64,000 nucleotides of DNA, taken from assembly GCA_022702705.1 (NCBI GenBank), contig CM040439.1, positions 30,196,930 to 30,260,929 of the forward strand, written 5' to 3'. The notes below the pieces were generated by a model. It saw only the letters and a program-made list of their open reading frames with translations, searched no databases and had not been told where the DNA came from. Shown one piece after another: positions 34,940 to 47,399 of this stretch. Both the position numbers and the translations under genes were made by a program. The first letter of the stretch is position 1. Every line of letters begins with the position of its first letter. The stretch is from Papilionanthe hookeriana x Papilionanthe teres. Taxonomy: Eukaryota; Streptophyta; Magnoliopsida; Asparagales; Orchidaceae.

Positions 34940-35120
34940 CATTATGGAGGTTCTTGCCGTCGGCGACTTAGTTATAAAACCCGCCTTCGTGATCTCAGCC
35001 GGTTTCCGCGGGCTCGTTTCTCGCCTCGTCGGCCGAGCCTTTATAACAAACTAAATTAAATTAAGCGCGAACCTCGCTGTCGGCGAGGTATCGAATTTTC
35101 GCCTCGTCGGCGAGATTTCA
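34940..35120 (-). repeat. GC-rich palindromic block between pol and first env-like ORF (C)
   Basis: Contains 'gccgtcggcg', 'cgcctcgtcggccgag', 'cgctgtcggcgag' and 'cgcctcgtcggcgag' words. On the element strand it reads through 'gttataaaggctcggcc', parallel to 'atttataagtttgtctcggcc' in the LTR, so the block appears related to the LTR segment. Confidence 0.7.
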
Positions 35121-35328
35121 AAATAATGTCCAATTTCGCTCTAAATCGAATAATTTCTTTTTCTCATCATAATGGTTCCCAATATGTGATGATTCTTAAT
35201 AATAATCGAGTAGTAAAGTTTCAATAATATAAACTAACTATTAAGATACAATAAAACATATAACTAATATGGGTCGCTCCCATAAAGCGCTTGGTTTAAC
35301 GTCGTCACCTTATCTAGAATTTCAATTA

Positions 35329-36560
35329 TTAATCGTGTCGACTAAGCATTAAAACCTCTTTATAGTTAGGTCTTATACCTTCGAAATATGGTTTTAATCT
35401 ATGTCCATTAACTTTAAATTTATGTCCAGCTTTTGGATCTTCGATTTCTATAGTTCCGTATGAAAATATTTGAGTTATGGTGAAAGGTCCTAACCATCGA
35501 GACTTCAATTTTCCAGGAAATAATTTCAATCTAGTATTATATAGCAAAACTTCCCGTCCCAAGTCTAAAATTTCTCCGATTAATCTTCTGATCATGCCAT
35601 AATTTCATCTTTTCTTTATAAATCCGATCATTATCATACGATTCATTTCTTAATTCTTCCAATTCATTTAATTGCAACAATCTTTTCTCACCCGCTTCCT
35701 TCATATTATAATTAAATTTTTAATCGCCCAATATGCTTTATGTTCTAATTCAACCGGTAAGTGACATGTTTTTCCATATATAAGCCCGTAAGGAGTCATT
35801 CCACCTGAGTTTTATAAGCAAATTTATACCATAATGCAAAGAAGTTCAATCTAATAGACCAATCTAACCTATTCGTCTATGATTTTTCTAAAATACGTTT
35901 AATCTCACGATTAGATACTTTACCTAATCCGCTAGTCCGTGGATGATAAGCAAAGAGATATCTTATAAGTAATATTGTATTTTTCTACTAGTTTCAAGCA
36001 ATGTATTTATTTCTAAAACGAGTTCCTCCGTCGCTGATAATCACTCTCGCATTCCAAATCTAAAAGAAAATATTTTTTTCATCGTAAATTCTCAAAACAC
36101 TCTTAAAGATCACACCTAGGTAAAGCTTGTGCCTCAATCCATTTGGAAACATAATCAACAGCTACTAATATATATGAGTTTCCAAACGAAGGAATAAAAG
36201 GTCCCATAAAATCTAATCCCTGGGAACATCAAAAATTTCAACTTCTAATATAAAGTTTAGAGGCATTTCGTTTCTTCTAGACATATTTCCTACTTCGCAT
36301 TTATCGCAAGTTTTAATATATCTATATACATCTCTAAATAAAGTAGGCCAAGAAATCCAGATTGTAGAATCTTATAATCGCCTTTACTTCGATTCCAAAA
36401 TGTCCTCCAAAATTAGAATCATGACATTTTCGAATAATTGGTTCAAACTTTCTTCATAAGGTACACATCTTCTAATAATTAAATCCTTACATTGCTTATA
36501 TAAATATGGTTCATCCCAAAATAAGTTTTCGTATCAAAGATGAATTTTTTCTCGTTGTTG
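35329..36560 (-). pseudogene. Integrase domain of Athila C
   Basis: Minus-strand pieces in order: zinc-finger CDKCE near 36300; 'ARVIISDGG' near 36040 (catalytic Asp); 'AYHPRTSGLGKVSN' near 35930 (catalytic region, where the usual Glu before the VSN block cannot be read with confidence); and an intact 88-codon C-terminus (35329-35595) reading 'LLYNTRLKLFPGKLKSRWLG', 'SYGTIEIEDP' and 'FKVNGHRLKPYFEG'. The C-terminal block is diagnostic of Athila integrases. Frameshifts separate the domains. Confidence 0.9.
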
Positions 36561-36604
36561 CAAAGTTATCATAAAGTGTAAAATATTAACTATAGTTTAC
36601 TATA

Positions 36605-37100
36605 TCAAAGATACCATGGTATTTTCCACTCATTGATATTATATAGTTGTTCATCAAAGAAAATCAGTTTATACTTACTAATATCAGATAATTCATGATT
36701 TTCTAATCTTGATAAATGATCCGCAATTGACACGCTTCCTTTCTTATTAACGATCTCAAAATCGAATTCTTGCATTAATAGCATCCATCTAATTAATCTT
36801 GGTTTGGAATCTTTTCTTTTTTGCATTAAATATTTGATAAGAGAATGATCAAGATGCACGATACATTTTGTTCCAATCGTATAAGGTTCAAATTTATTAA
36901 AACCATATACTACCGCTAATAAGCTCTCTTTCTCAGAATCGTATAATTTATTTCGCATCATTTAGAGTTTTACTAGCATAGTATATAACTTTAAAAATCT
37001 TTTCATATCTTTGCCCAAGAATCGTTCTACAAGATAATCACTAGCATCACACATAAGTTCAAATGGTTTCTCCTGCCAGTGGAAACTATTGAGGTGTGTC
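36605..37100 (-). pseudogene. RNase H domain of Athila C
   Basis: A 118-codon open frame (36605-36961) reads 'YDSEKESLLAVVYGFNKF', 'KCIVHLDHSLIKYL', 'KPRLIRWMLLMQEFDFEI', 'KGSVSIADHLSRL'. These are the conserved blocks of gypsy RNase H ending in the ADHLSRL motif before integrase. The 5' part continues to about 37100 in other frames. Confidence 0.92.
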
Positions 37101-38480
37101 AGAATTAATTTTTCTTTAAGAGTTCAACATTCAGGCATTCGATTGTAAATTCAAATTTCTTGTCCTTTTCGAGAAGTTGGCATAGAGGTTTAGTAATTTT
37201 TGAAAAATCTTTTATATACCGTATGTAGAACTAAACATGTCCAAGAAAACTTCAATTTCTTTTACCGTAGTTAGAGGTGGTAATTTAGCTATAATCAATT
37301 TTGCAGGTCCACTTCCATGCCTTTTCTGAAATTCTTATGCCCTAATACAATGCCGCCCGCAACCATAAATTGACATTTCTCCCAATTTAGAACTAAATTT
37401 TGCTTTCTCACATACTTCTAATACTTTTTCAAGATGAGTTAAGCATGTGTCAAATGATGTTCCAAATACGTAAAATCATCCATAAATACTTCTATTCCAT
37501 CGCTAATTAACTTACTAAATATAGACATCATATGACTGAATGTTGCTTGTGCATTACATAATCCAAAGGCATTCTTCGAAAGTGTTTTAAATTGCATAAG
37601 GATCAAGAATGTGCTTTCTTGATCTCGGTGAGTACTCGTATCTGATGATAACCGGTGTATCCATCTAGAAAACAAAAATACTTATGTCCGGCTAATCTAT
37701 CTAACATCCGGTCTAGAAATGGTAAAGGGAGATCTTTCCGGTGGCGGTATTTAATTTCCTATAATCAATACATATACGCCAACCAAGAATCCCTGTCTTA
37801 CTGAATAAGATCGTTATTTTCATTGGCAAAGTGACGGTCACTCCTCCCCTTCTTAGGAACACACGTGGAATTGGGCTTACCCAAGCACTGTCGAAATAGG
37901 ATATATAATACCATTATCTAACCATTTTAAAATTTCTTTTTTAACTACTTCTTTCATTATCGGTTTAATCTCCTTTCTGGGATCTCATGAAGTTTACGTT
38001 CATCATCTAAAGTTTAACTTTATGCATACGCATTGAAGGACTAATTCCTTTAATATCTGCTAAAGTCCAACCAAAAGTTTTTTTATATTTTTTAAAGTTT
38101 CTAAATGTTTTTGTTCTCGAGATTCGTTTAATGCGTATGAAATAATAATCGGTAAATAAGAATTACCTAAATAAGCATATTTCAAATGATCGTGTAATAT
38201 TTTTAGCTCAAGTTCAGGAGGTTTAATAATTGATGGAACTATATTCTTGTCAAAAAGATATTTTTAGTATTATCCAAAATTCAAATCTTTCCCGAATAAA
38301 ATCTAGTTCTTCATGATTATCTTCAATTAATCTTGCTTTTTTCTAATTTATCCTCGTAATATTCCTTAAAATGTTCTTGTCAGGAATATTCAAGTATTTC
38401 CATCCAAAAACATTCATCATCTTTTTCAGCGTTGTGATATTTCATTGATTTTGCAATATTAAATGTAACTTTTTGTCATT
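37101..38480 (-). pseudogene. Reverse transcriptase domain of Athila C
   Basis: The frame at 37439-37675 reads 'KNAFGLCNAQATFSHMM' and 'ISDGIEVFMDDFT', with the catalytic MDD codons at about 37475-37483. It lies upstream of RNase H in the element's direction. Other RT blocks between 37680 and 38100 are recognisable only in broken frames. Athila RTs use FMDD in place of the YVDD of Tat. Confidence 0.9.
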
Positions 38481-38900
38481 TACTCTCATAGTTAATTCTC
38501 CTTTTCGAACATCAATCATAAAATTTTCCAAAGAGCCTAAAATGGTCTTCCTAAATGATAGAATTTCTTTATCTTCCTCCATATCTAAAACAATAAAATC
38601 TACTCGGGAAGATAAATTTATCCACCTTTACTAACACATCTTCAATAACTCCCTTAGATGTAACCGAACGATCAAATTAATCAAAGGTTACCGAAGTAGT
38701 GTAATTTTTCCTAATCCTAATCCCCTTAAAATCGATGTAGGCATTAGATCGATGCTTGCTCCTAAGTCACACAAAGCTTTTCCATAAAATTTTTCTCCTA
38801 TAACAGCAGTATAGTGAAACTACCAGGATCTTTCAATTTTTCAGAAGCTTCTTCCGAATAATAAGACTACACTCTTCACTAAGTGCGATCGTTTCATTAT
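38481..38900 (-). pseudogene. Aspartic protease domain of Athila C
   Basis: The minus strand near 38780-38710 reads 'ALCDLGASIDLMPTSIL', the protease active-site block of Athila elements (D of DLGAS catalytic). Flanking sequence is frameshifted. Confidence 0.8.
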
Positions 38901-40640
38901 CGTTGAATTTTCTTTTTCTTATTTAGAATATCTTTCATAAATTTTACATAATTTGGCATCCGATCTAAAGCTTCAACAAAAGGTATATTGATTGTTAATT
39001 TCTTTAATATTTCATGAATTTAAAGAATTGTTTATCTTTTTATGTCGAGCTAGTCGTCGGTGAAAATGGTACAGGTTTTTCACAAATGCAATTTTCACAG
39101 TATTAAAGGATGTTCCAAGTTTGAATCTTGTTGAATTGTTTCCTTTTTCAATTTCCACTTCCTCTCTTTAGTTTTCTCAAGTTCTTTTTCAATTTGAGGT
39201 TCTAATTCTTTTCCACTCCTTGGGCTTGTATTGCTTTAATTTGTTCTTTTCCGATCTTTAGGATTTATTTCCACATTACTAGGAAAAGTTCCAGGTATTC
39301 TATTATTTAGCGTGTAGCAATATGTCCAAGTTGAGTTTCGATATTTTTAATAGATGTTCCTTGAATTTGTAATTGATTTCCTTGAATTCCGTAGTTGATT
39401 TCCTCGATTTTGTAGCCGATGACCCATATTCAAAATTAATTCATCCACATGGATAATTTCTTATCTCGAATTGAGGGTTATTGTTATTAAATCCAGGTGG
39501 GTAATTAGGTTTATAATTTGATTTGCTCGATTAGGTCGATTCATCCATTGTTGATTAGATGCGTTATTCCAATTAAAATTGATGAGTTTTCCAAACTGTG
39601 ATTATAATAGTTTGAATAAGGGTTATTGGGGCTCTATTATTAATAGCATTTAAAGTTTCATAATTAGTTTGAGATTCTATGATTTTTCCGTATTGAGTTT
39701 TCTTCTAAAATAGGAGAGCAAATACATTCCAAAATGATCTAATTTCTTAGATATAGCAAGAATTCGAGAAGCTAACATAGATATTGCATCGTTTTCATGA
39801 ATGTCGACTATCTTTTAGATTTACGACGTTGTGCCATTGGAAATTATTTGTTGCCATTTCTTTGATTAGTGCATAAGCTTCATCAAATGGTTTAGACATT
39901 AATGAACCTCCACAATAAGATTTCCGATGATTGATCTTAAAGATCCTACTAATCCATTATTAAAGGTTTGAATAATCAAAATTAATCCGTAACAAGATGA
40001 TGCCAGCATTTCCTAAGAAGTTCCTTAAATCTCTCTCCCAAGCTTCATATATTGATTCTCCATCTAATCGACAAAAAGAAGTTATATCATTTCTAAACTT
40101 AGTGTATTTTAGATGGTGGAAAATATTTCGATGGAAATTTTTGTGATAATTCTCCCCAAGTTTTAATAGATCTTAAAAGTTAACGAATTCAACTACATTT
40201 TAGCCTTTATCCCTTAATGAAAAAGGAAAAAGTCTAAGTCTTATAGCATCGTCAGATACTCCTTGATATTTAAAAGTAAAGACAAAGTTCTAGAAAACTA
40301 AAGAAGATGTTAAAGATTCTGCAGTGAACCACTAAATTGATTGCTTGCACCACCTGATAATCACAGGTTTAAGTTCAAATCGACCAGCGCCTACACTGGT
40401 GTTTTGAATAGTTAAACACCCCCATCCGATGTAGGGCTGGCATATTCTCTTAATGGTCTGTTGGTTCATATTTAATTTCAGAATATTCGCCATTCAGGTT
40501 AAATTTATAATTTGTTTCTTTTGTTTTCTAATTTTTAATCGTACGCTCTAATTCGTAATCGTAAGGTATTAAATACCTCTGTTTCCAAATTTGCGCATAC
40601 AATTTCGAATAGATATTAATTTATTTATTATGATTATTTT
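38901..40640 (-). pseudogene. gag: gag of Athila C
   Basis: Minus strand: 'RPLREYASPTSDGG' near 40465, followed by capsid segments around 40100-39840 including a SFDEAYAL-type block at about 39890, parallel to the better-preserved 'LMSKPFKEAYALIE' of element E and 'SLMSKSFDEAYALIKKMA' of element F. Reading continues towards protease through Gln/Asn-rich sequence (39300-39700). No single long frame survives. Confidence 0.75.
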
Positions 40641-40729
40641 AAAATAAGATAAGTTTTAAGAATTTTTTTAATTTCTACAAGAACGCTCCAAAATCTCGAC
40701 CCACAATTTTATACTACGATATTTTTAAT

Positions 40730-40747
40730 TTAATCGCAACGACGCCA
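40730..40747 (-). other. Primer-binding site of Athila C (tRNA-Asp type)
   Basis: The element strand reads TGGCGTCGTTGCGATTA seven bases after the 5' LTR end. The standard Athila primer site is TGGCGCCGTTGCCGGGGA, complementary to the 3' end of tRNA-Asp; this copy matches its first half and has diverged in the second. Confidence 0.8.
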
Positions 40748-40753
40748 AAAACT

Positions 40754-42312
40754 TGACCCCGCTATTTATATGTATAGAATTGTAATTTGATAAGCTAAAA
40801 GTGATGCTACGCAAAAGATACGTATCGTATCGTTAACATGTGTCGGCACGTGAGTCCTCGGTTATCGATCCCACAAAGTAAAGAGAAAATTAAATAACAA
40901 CTAATTTAAAATAATAATAATAATTTTTAAAATAGTATACGAAAATTTGGAATTTTAAATTTGAGCGCAATAAAGTGAACTAAGTATTTTAATTAGGTAA
41001 ATTAACTAAGTAGAAAATTAATACGTATTGAAAGTGCGTGTGAAATTAAACTAATTGCTAACAAGTCTTAACTATTCGTAAAAGTATATTTCCCTTTGTT
41101 TAGAAATTTAAGTGATTGATGAATTTAAATAGATAATTTTAAGGTATTGTGACAAATAAAGAGCATTCCTATTCTTTACCCTTTGGTCCGTGTAAAGAAT
41201 ATCGACTAATCCTATAAGCCTGACATCGAATCCGCGCTGTGCCTTCTGGAGTGATACCGACCGCCACTTCGTAGCTCCCACGTTCCCCTCGCCTGAGGGC
41301 TAACATCTACACTTCAGCTCTTAAACAATAGGACCTAATTGAATATTTTAGTCCGTCACACTAAAATGCTCAATTCTACGCCCCAAGATATTATTTCCCT
41401 ATTTATTCGTTAATTCTCCTTCCAAGGCTTTTAATTCCCCGAATATCGATGCAATTTTTACTATAGTTGATAATCAACATATTTTAACAAATCAAATGGC
41501 CGCCTTGAAAGTAAATTAAGTTTTAAGTAAAAATTATCACAATTTATTAATATATATAAAAGTATCTCTATTTTAATTTCATCAAGTCACTTAATTTCAT
41601 AAACGTTATGTTAATTAATAAACTAATTAATGCATGGGAACTAAACTAAGCATGGATTTCATTTAAAGTTAAAAACAATAAATACAAATACTTATCTCGA
41701 TTTATCCCCAAACAAACCACTCCTCGTAGTTCCTTCACTCTTCCTTCCAAAGCATGCCACGACTCACTAATTACTCACTAAACTCACTAAAGACTCACTA
41801 AAGACACACAATCCAGACACAAAACTAGACAAAAGACTAAAAGATCGCACACAAAAGACTGATTTTCGGCCTCTATATATGTAGGTGAGCAAAGGACCAA
41901 GAGGTGCGTAAGCATCCCTTCAAAAAGTGTCCAAAGTTCAATGTATCTCTCGTGCCATTTCAACTACCTCGCCGGCTTGCCGACGAACTACCTCGCCGTC
42001 GACAGGCTTCTAGAAGATCTTCAAACCGCTCTAGCTCGCTGTCACCGGGCTCGGGCTCGCTGTCGGGCCGAGACAGCTTATAAATTCTTCGAATTTTCTC
42101 TTCTTGTAACCTCGCCGTCGGCGGCTCGATCTCGCTTCTGGGTGACTCAAAGACAAATTGCATGATTTTGCTCCAAATTCACTCCTTTTTATGATTTTTG
42201 CTTTTATCACCCAAATTATTCATTCCCGCAACAAAATAAAGAAAATACCCTTCTTTAAAGTGCAATTTCATCAAAAATGTATGAATTTCTTAATAAATTT
42301 TTCGGCCGATCA
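40754..42312 (-). mobile_element. 5' LTR of Athila C (1,559 bp)
   Basis: Begins TGACCCCG (plus coordinates) and ends GATCA, so on the element strand it runs TGATC...GGGGTCA and abuts the primer site. It aligns with 28689-30175 over nearly all its length. A GC-rich palindromic block lies at 41970-42135. At 42313 the sequence becomes inverted Tat LTR, giving a precise insertion edge. Confidence 0.9.
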
Positions 42313-44359
42313 TGCACCTCCCCAAGGCTTCGACTTTGGGCTAGAGGAACTTCATTTGGGTCAGCCAAGAGAGAATGGTGAGGTCTCTTTCCATGGTGAG
42401 GTGGCTAAGCTCGGTTTAGAGTGCGACATGAATAAGCGGTTAAAAAGGCTTAATGAAGGATTGTGTGAAAGAATCTTCCTCTTCTTGCCATTAATGGCTC
42501 GGGTGAGGTGGAAAGTGGCTTCCATGGCTTCCATGTGGCTTGTACATGGCTCAATAGCTCACATTTGGGTTTGAAAAAGTTTGGTCAATTTCTAGTGGCT
42601 TCATTTTTAAGGATTTTGGATATTTTGGTGCAAATTGATGAAGCTTTATTTAGAATTATTTGATCATTGGTTTAGGACTTAGGGATGATTTTAATTCGAA
42701 TGCATGGCGAAAAAGAGTGTCATATGGACTTTGATGAATTTTTAGGCTTTCGATTTGGTGGGCGGGCTTTTAGAATGGTTTAAGAAAGTGGGCCTTTGTG
42801 TTTGAAAACAAATTGGTATGGAAATTTTGCAAGGATCGGCCAAACAAATGTTGGGTTTAGTTTAGGGATGTGTCATGAGTGATTTGAAACAAATTTGAGG
42901 TGATTTGGAGTTGAATTGGGTTTGATTTTGGGTCTTTTGGTAAAGCGGGAGCAAAGTGGGTCAAATCGGGCTAACTCGGCTAACTCGCTAAGGTTGGGCT
43001 AATGTTAGATTTGATGTGAAATTAATGTCGAGAAATGTTTATGGGAGTGTTACAAAGAGTTTTCAACTTTGGTTGACTTTTTGATTTTGGGATTTGGGCC
43101 CATTTGGGTTCATGGTGGGTTTAGGCCAAAATCGGGGATTTCGCTTTAGGTTAGGTTTCATGCAGAATAGTCCAAATTTGGGGCAAATCTTGTTGCTTTT
43201 GTTTTTGGGGATATTAGGAAGGTTTAGGAAAAGATTTGGGGTTAATTGGAGTTGAGCTGGGTTAGTCTGGGCTAAGTTTAGGGTTATGGGCCAAAATCGG
43301 GCTTTAAGCTTCAAATTGAAATCGATCCAAATGTTAATCAAATTGGCTCGATTCGTCTAAATTGGATATTTAGGATATTGAATTAATGTTTAGAATTGAA
43401 TTGGATCAACATCGAGGTCAATTGGGTCGATTTGGTTTGACATTCGGCCCATCAAGTTAAAATGGATCAAATCGGGGTTTTTGGGTAAAAGTGGGCTAAA
43501 TCACAAAATCGCTTATGTGTCGCCATCAAAATGAAATCGAGAATATTCGGGGATTTTCTGGAGTTTTCTAGGAATTTTTTGGAATTTATGGATTTTTTGG
43601 GTTAAAAGGGTATTTTTGGGTATTTGGAAGGTATTGGGGGTATTTTTGGAATTTTTGGTATATTTGGCTAAGGATGATCAATTTGAGCTTCGAGAGAAAT
43701 GTTTAGGACTGATTTTGAGGAATTTGGGTAATTTAGGCAATTTTGCAAATTTCTGGGCAATTTCAAAGGCATTTGGTGCAGTTTTAAGGTGTAGGGTCCC
43801 GGGGTCAAAAATTGAAAATTTTTGGAAAAATGAAGATTGATCAAGTTTGAGTAGAATGAAATCATTTTGGCTTCGAGCCATGAAGCCATATCAAGCCCAT
43901 AAGAGCTACGAGAGGACTCATTCGAGGTATTCACTATGTTGTTCCTAAACCTCTTAGCCGTGGGCCTAGTGGTTAAGGTCCATCCATATGAATTACCTAC
44001 ATGAGTTGTGAAGTCAAGCTAGGGTATGAATGGCTTTAGGATTTGGTAATGTGTGTGAAAGTGTAATGTGTGCAGGTCAACCCTCACCTCGCACTGTGCC
44101 ACCTGTGGTAGTCCCAAGGCCAAAGAGTCCTATACGGGAACTCATCCTTTAACCTCCACATTTCCGATCTTAACCCTCCAAGTGAATTTCGGTTTACAAT
44201 CAAACTTATGGGGTTTGCAGAGAGTTAAGAGGTGTTTGAATTTCTAAGTGGTGGGTTCCATTTCTAGTCCTCTAAGATAGTCAAAGCGAAAACCTAAGGC
44301 TAACATCCTAAGATTTCAAGGAGAGAGAAGAGAAAAACACCTCATCAAAAATGAGGTCA
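42313..44359 (-). mobile_element. Inverted Tat LTR fragment D (first ~2 kb of LTR)
   Basis: The reverse complement matches solo LTR B from its terminus (about 3077) to about 5108, including the terminal hairpin (44341-44359 as 'ctcatcaaaaatgaggtca') and the C-rich block. It is cut at 42313 by Athila C at LTR sequence 'gggtgca'. The missing LTR remainder should lie beyond Athila C and element A, outside the window. Frames inside it (43063-43341, 43668-43934) are composition artefacts. Confidence 0.88.
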
Positions 44360-44565
44360 CCGCCGTCGCCATCAACCTCTTCGTTGGCGCCCTAGATCAA
44401 ATTTTCATAATTTTGGTCTTTTTTGCTCCAAATTCGCTCCTTTTTGCATATTTTTGCTCCAATGTCCTTAAATCTTCACATCCGCAACAAATCAATAAAA
44501 ATACTCTTCTTTAAAGTGCAATATCATCAAAATCAATATAAAATAAGCATGAAAATCTTAACATT
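44360..44565 (-). mobile_element. 3' LTR remnant of Athila E
   Basis: Matches the last ~200 bp of the element C LTRs: GC-rich 'cgccgtcgcc', then 'tttgctccaaattcgctcctttttgcat', 'cgcaacaaa', and 'ctttaaagtgcaatatcatcaaaat'. The rest of the LTR is displaced by insertion D. No clear polypurine tract follows. Confidence 0.8.
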
Positions 44566-44578
44566 TTTTCCTCTTGGG

Positions 44579-45250
44579 TCATGTACTTATACATGCATAA
44601 ATTAGGCCGTGATGTCCTAAATATCTACTTGATTCACTCTTTATCGTAGCCATAGTATTTTTGTAAATTATTCTCCCCACATTTTTACTTCTATCGTTCG
44701 AATAATAAAATTTAAAACAAATTCTCTCTCTCGAGACTTCACTATGGTGATGGGGCTCATAGCGAGAGTAGAACAAATGAAATAACAGTTTTAGTTTTGA
44801 ATTCATCATAGAAATAGGAAAGTTAATCCGTTCACGATTTTTAATTTTCCAAAATCCTTTCCCATTAGTGAGAAAGTCAATAACATCGTTCAATGCATTC
44901 TCCATAGTTCCAAAAGTTTCATACTCGCCAGAAAAGTAATCAAGAAGCTCGTAAAGAATTAATGCGGGTAGCATTAAAATCGATTTAAAAATCCTCTTAT
45001 TTGGACAAGCTCATCCTCAAAGTTGAGTCGTATTTATCAGAATTTCACAACTTCAATATCGCCATTCGTAGTGTAACAGAATTTCTCCAATCTTCTCTTT
45101 AATAACTTCGTTACACCTCTCCTCCTGATTATCGAAAACTTGATTTTGAATACACTCTTCCTTGAAAGATTGAAATTTATCTCGATTGTGCTTTTGCATT
45201 AATAAATCAAGTCTCCTCGACTTAATCTCCTTTCTTTTATTATTAAGTCA
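44579..45250 (-). pseudogene. Second env-like ORF remnant of Athila E
   Basis: An intact 131-codon minus-strand frame (44579-44974) reads 'EYETFGTMENAL', 'EVSRERICFKFYYSNDRSKN' and 'GHHGLIYACI', matching blocks of the second ORF in element C. Upstream pieces ('DKFQSFKEECIQNQ') extend it to about 45250. Function unknown; the env-like label follows Athila literature. Confidence 0.65.
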
Positions 45251-45589
45251 TTACTATCGGATCTATCAAAATTACAAAAATTCTAAACTAAACTCTAAAA
45301 ATAATAATATAATGACTTCTAAAGGTGACTTAAAGCAATTTAAACTAAGTTTCATGAATTCCTTCCAAGTCTTTTCTCCGCATTTTTAAATTTTCTAAAA
45401 TTTTCAATGTGAAGAAATTCATGATGAAAATCAAAATTTTTACATTAGAGGGAAGTTTCGGCCAAGGGAAAATGAAATCCGGAAGCGAATGAGCTGAAAT
45501 CACTCCAAATCCGAGATCTATCAAGTTCTAAGTCGAAATTTTCGGTAAAACAGGAAGAAGACGATGAATAAGGTGCTTCGACTGGTCAA

Positions 45590-45730
45590 AATCGCTATTA
45601 AAAGGTAAATTTCGGGATCTCGCTCTCGGCGGGGTCATTCGCGCCGCCAAGAAAGCTCAACGAATTTAATTCCAATAAATTACGGAAAATCACGCCATCG
45701 GCGGCTCGTAGCGCGCCGTTGGCGAGATTC
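45590..45730 (-). repeat. GC-rich palindromic block upstream of second env-like ORF (E)
   Basis: Contains decayed forms of the motif: 'ctcgctctcggcggg', 'cgcgccgccaag', 'cacgccatcggcgg', 'gcgccgttggcgag'. Same position relative to the ORF as 33050-33260 in element C. Confidence 0.65.
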
Positions 45731-46189
45731 TTAAATATTGATCATTTTTCAATTTTTTGCGATTTTAATCAAATTTTTAAGCATCGTCGTCATCCGTTCG
45801 ATCATTTTAATCATATATTTTAAGTGATTAAGTGATGTATTAACACAAATAATCATACACACAACAAAACTTCACAAGTATATATTAAATCTAAGTGTTT
45901 ACAATACACATTACATAACACACATAAGCATGTATTTTCTCAACCTAAATTCATCTAATCAGCGTCGCAATCCAAACCACAACACTCAAATGCTAAACAA
46001 ATATTTCAAACATAATCTTAACTATACCGAGATTAAAAAGCAAACAATCAAAAACAAACACACAAACATAGTTTAAATCAAGTTCAACATAAAGAAACAA
46101 ATAAAGTAAAGCAATTCTACTGCCCTTCCGAATCGCGTGTTGATTTCTCCTCTCGATATCACCCATCGTCAACAAGGACGAACAAAGTT

Positions 46190-47310
46190 ATAAAAAGGTC
46201 GGAATGGGAATTCTTTAGTCAATCTTCTTCAATCCATCCCATCTTCCTCATTAAGCGTATCAAACTCGCTTCAAATGCCCAATATGATCAAAATGTTCTT
46301 TCATCCTCCAATCAATATGATCAAATAAATCGTATACATTGTTAACTTTACTCGTTAAATTTTGTACCGCTTTCCTGCATTCTTGATTATGTGTTAAAAT
46401 CATAGGTGTCTTTATTCGCTACTAGTGGTCGAATAGGAATAGAATTTTGCAATGCTTAATCCATAATCACGCCCATATCATTTTCCTCATCATTGGCTGG
46501 AACATACTTGCCGGGTCTAAAGGTTTCCTGTGTAGCAGTATCTTTTCCCAAATCTCGTACTATACTTGAAACAAATTAATCGCATATTGAGAAAATTGTT
46601 GAAAGATATCCAAGCCTCGAGATGATCCTCGAACGATTAAAGCCAAACACGTACTTCACAATAATTGATCCAATATCAATTGGTCATCCCATTTTAATGC
46701 AGTAGTTCAATATAGCACTCTCTTTCGAAACTTTACCAATTATCACCGTCGGTAATAATTTCGCGTATATGAAAAAGGATAATGTTTCGAAATGAGATTT
46801 AAAAGTGTAGCGGAAGAACCGACGTACATATTTTCTCTTAACTTCTCCCAATCTTCAATTTCGTCCGTCAAATATTGGTATATTTCATTCATTTTATCTC
46901 TTGTCGGCACGAAATTGAATAATGGCGTACATGAACATTCTCAAGCATGTATAATTCATTAATCTATCCGTAATTAAATGTTATCCACCTACCTCGCACA
47001 TGCGTACGCTTCCTCGTTGATTCCATGCAGATCGGAGTAGAATTCCTTCACCACCGGAATGACTACCGCACATAGCAAAATACTTCCTATCTTCACCACA
47101 CGATCATTTCTTCAATTGCTGATGAAGAATTGTTTAACTTTGATCGACAAACCTCTTCGATTAGCCTTTTCTTTGACATCACCTCGTTGAAAAGTCGCTG
47201 TGCCTCGGCACCGACGAACTTTCACCGGCCGTACACTTGATATCTAAAGCAATCTACCGAATCAGCCATTGCAGAAGAATTCAAGGGAGTTTCCATTTTC
47301 TTTTTGGAAT
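46190..47310 (-). pseudogene. First env-like ORF remnant of Athila E
   Basis: On the minus strand a start near 47296 opens 'METPLNSSAMADSVDCFRY', followed by 'KFVGAEAQRLFNEVMSKKRL' near 47220-47150, 'VVIPVVKEFYSDLHGINEEA' near 47060-47000, and 'GKVSKESAILNYCIKMG' near 46740-46690. Same family as the second ORF. Frameshifts near 47215 and 47095 and elsewhere. Confidence 0.7.
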
Positions 47311-47399
47311 CGGGAGTGTTTAGGAACTCACCGTCCATGGAAGCTAGGGACAAATTCGCTAAAAACAACAAAAAACCGTCGTTTCAAACTCGAAAAACT

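Larger units (their letters stand above)
28689..42312 (-). mobile_element. Athila-lineage Ty3/gypsy element C, minus strand
   Basis: Two related LTRs (28689-30175 and 40754-42312) flank an internal region with, in minus-strand order, a tRNA-Asp-type primer site, gag, protease, RT, RNase H, integrase and two env-like ORF remnants. The wording of the RT (FMDDF), integrase C-terminus (VLLYNTRLKLFPGKLKSRW) and protease (DLGASI) is that of plant Athila elements. All genes carry frameshifts. Its 3' LTR is truncated where element A was inserted, and its 5' LTR ends abruptly within Tat LTR D. Confidence 0.92.

Noticed and set aside
42313..44359. Inverted-repeat transposon formed by 5000-3075 and 42313-44359
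   Set aside because: The inverted similarity is explained by a Tat LTR in opposite orientation with unrelated DNA and several nested elements between.
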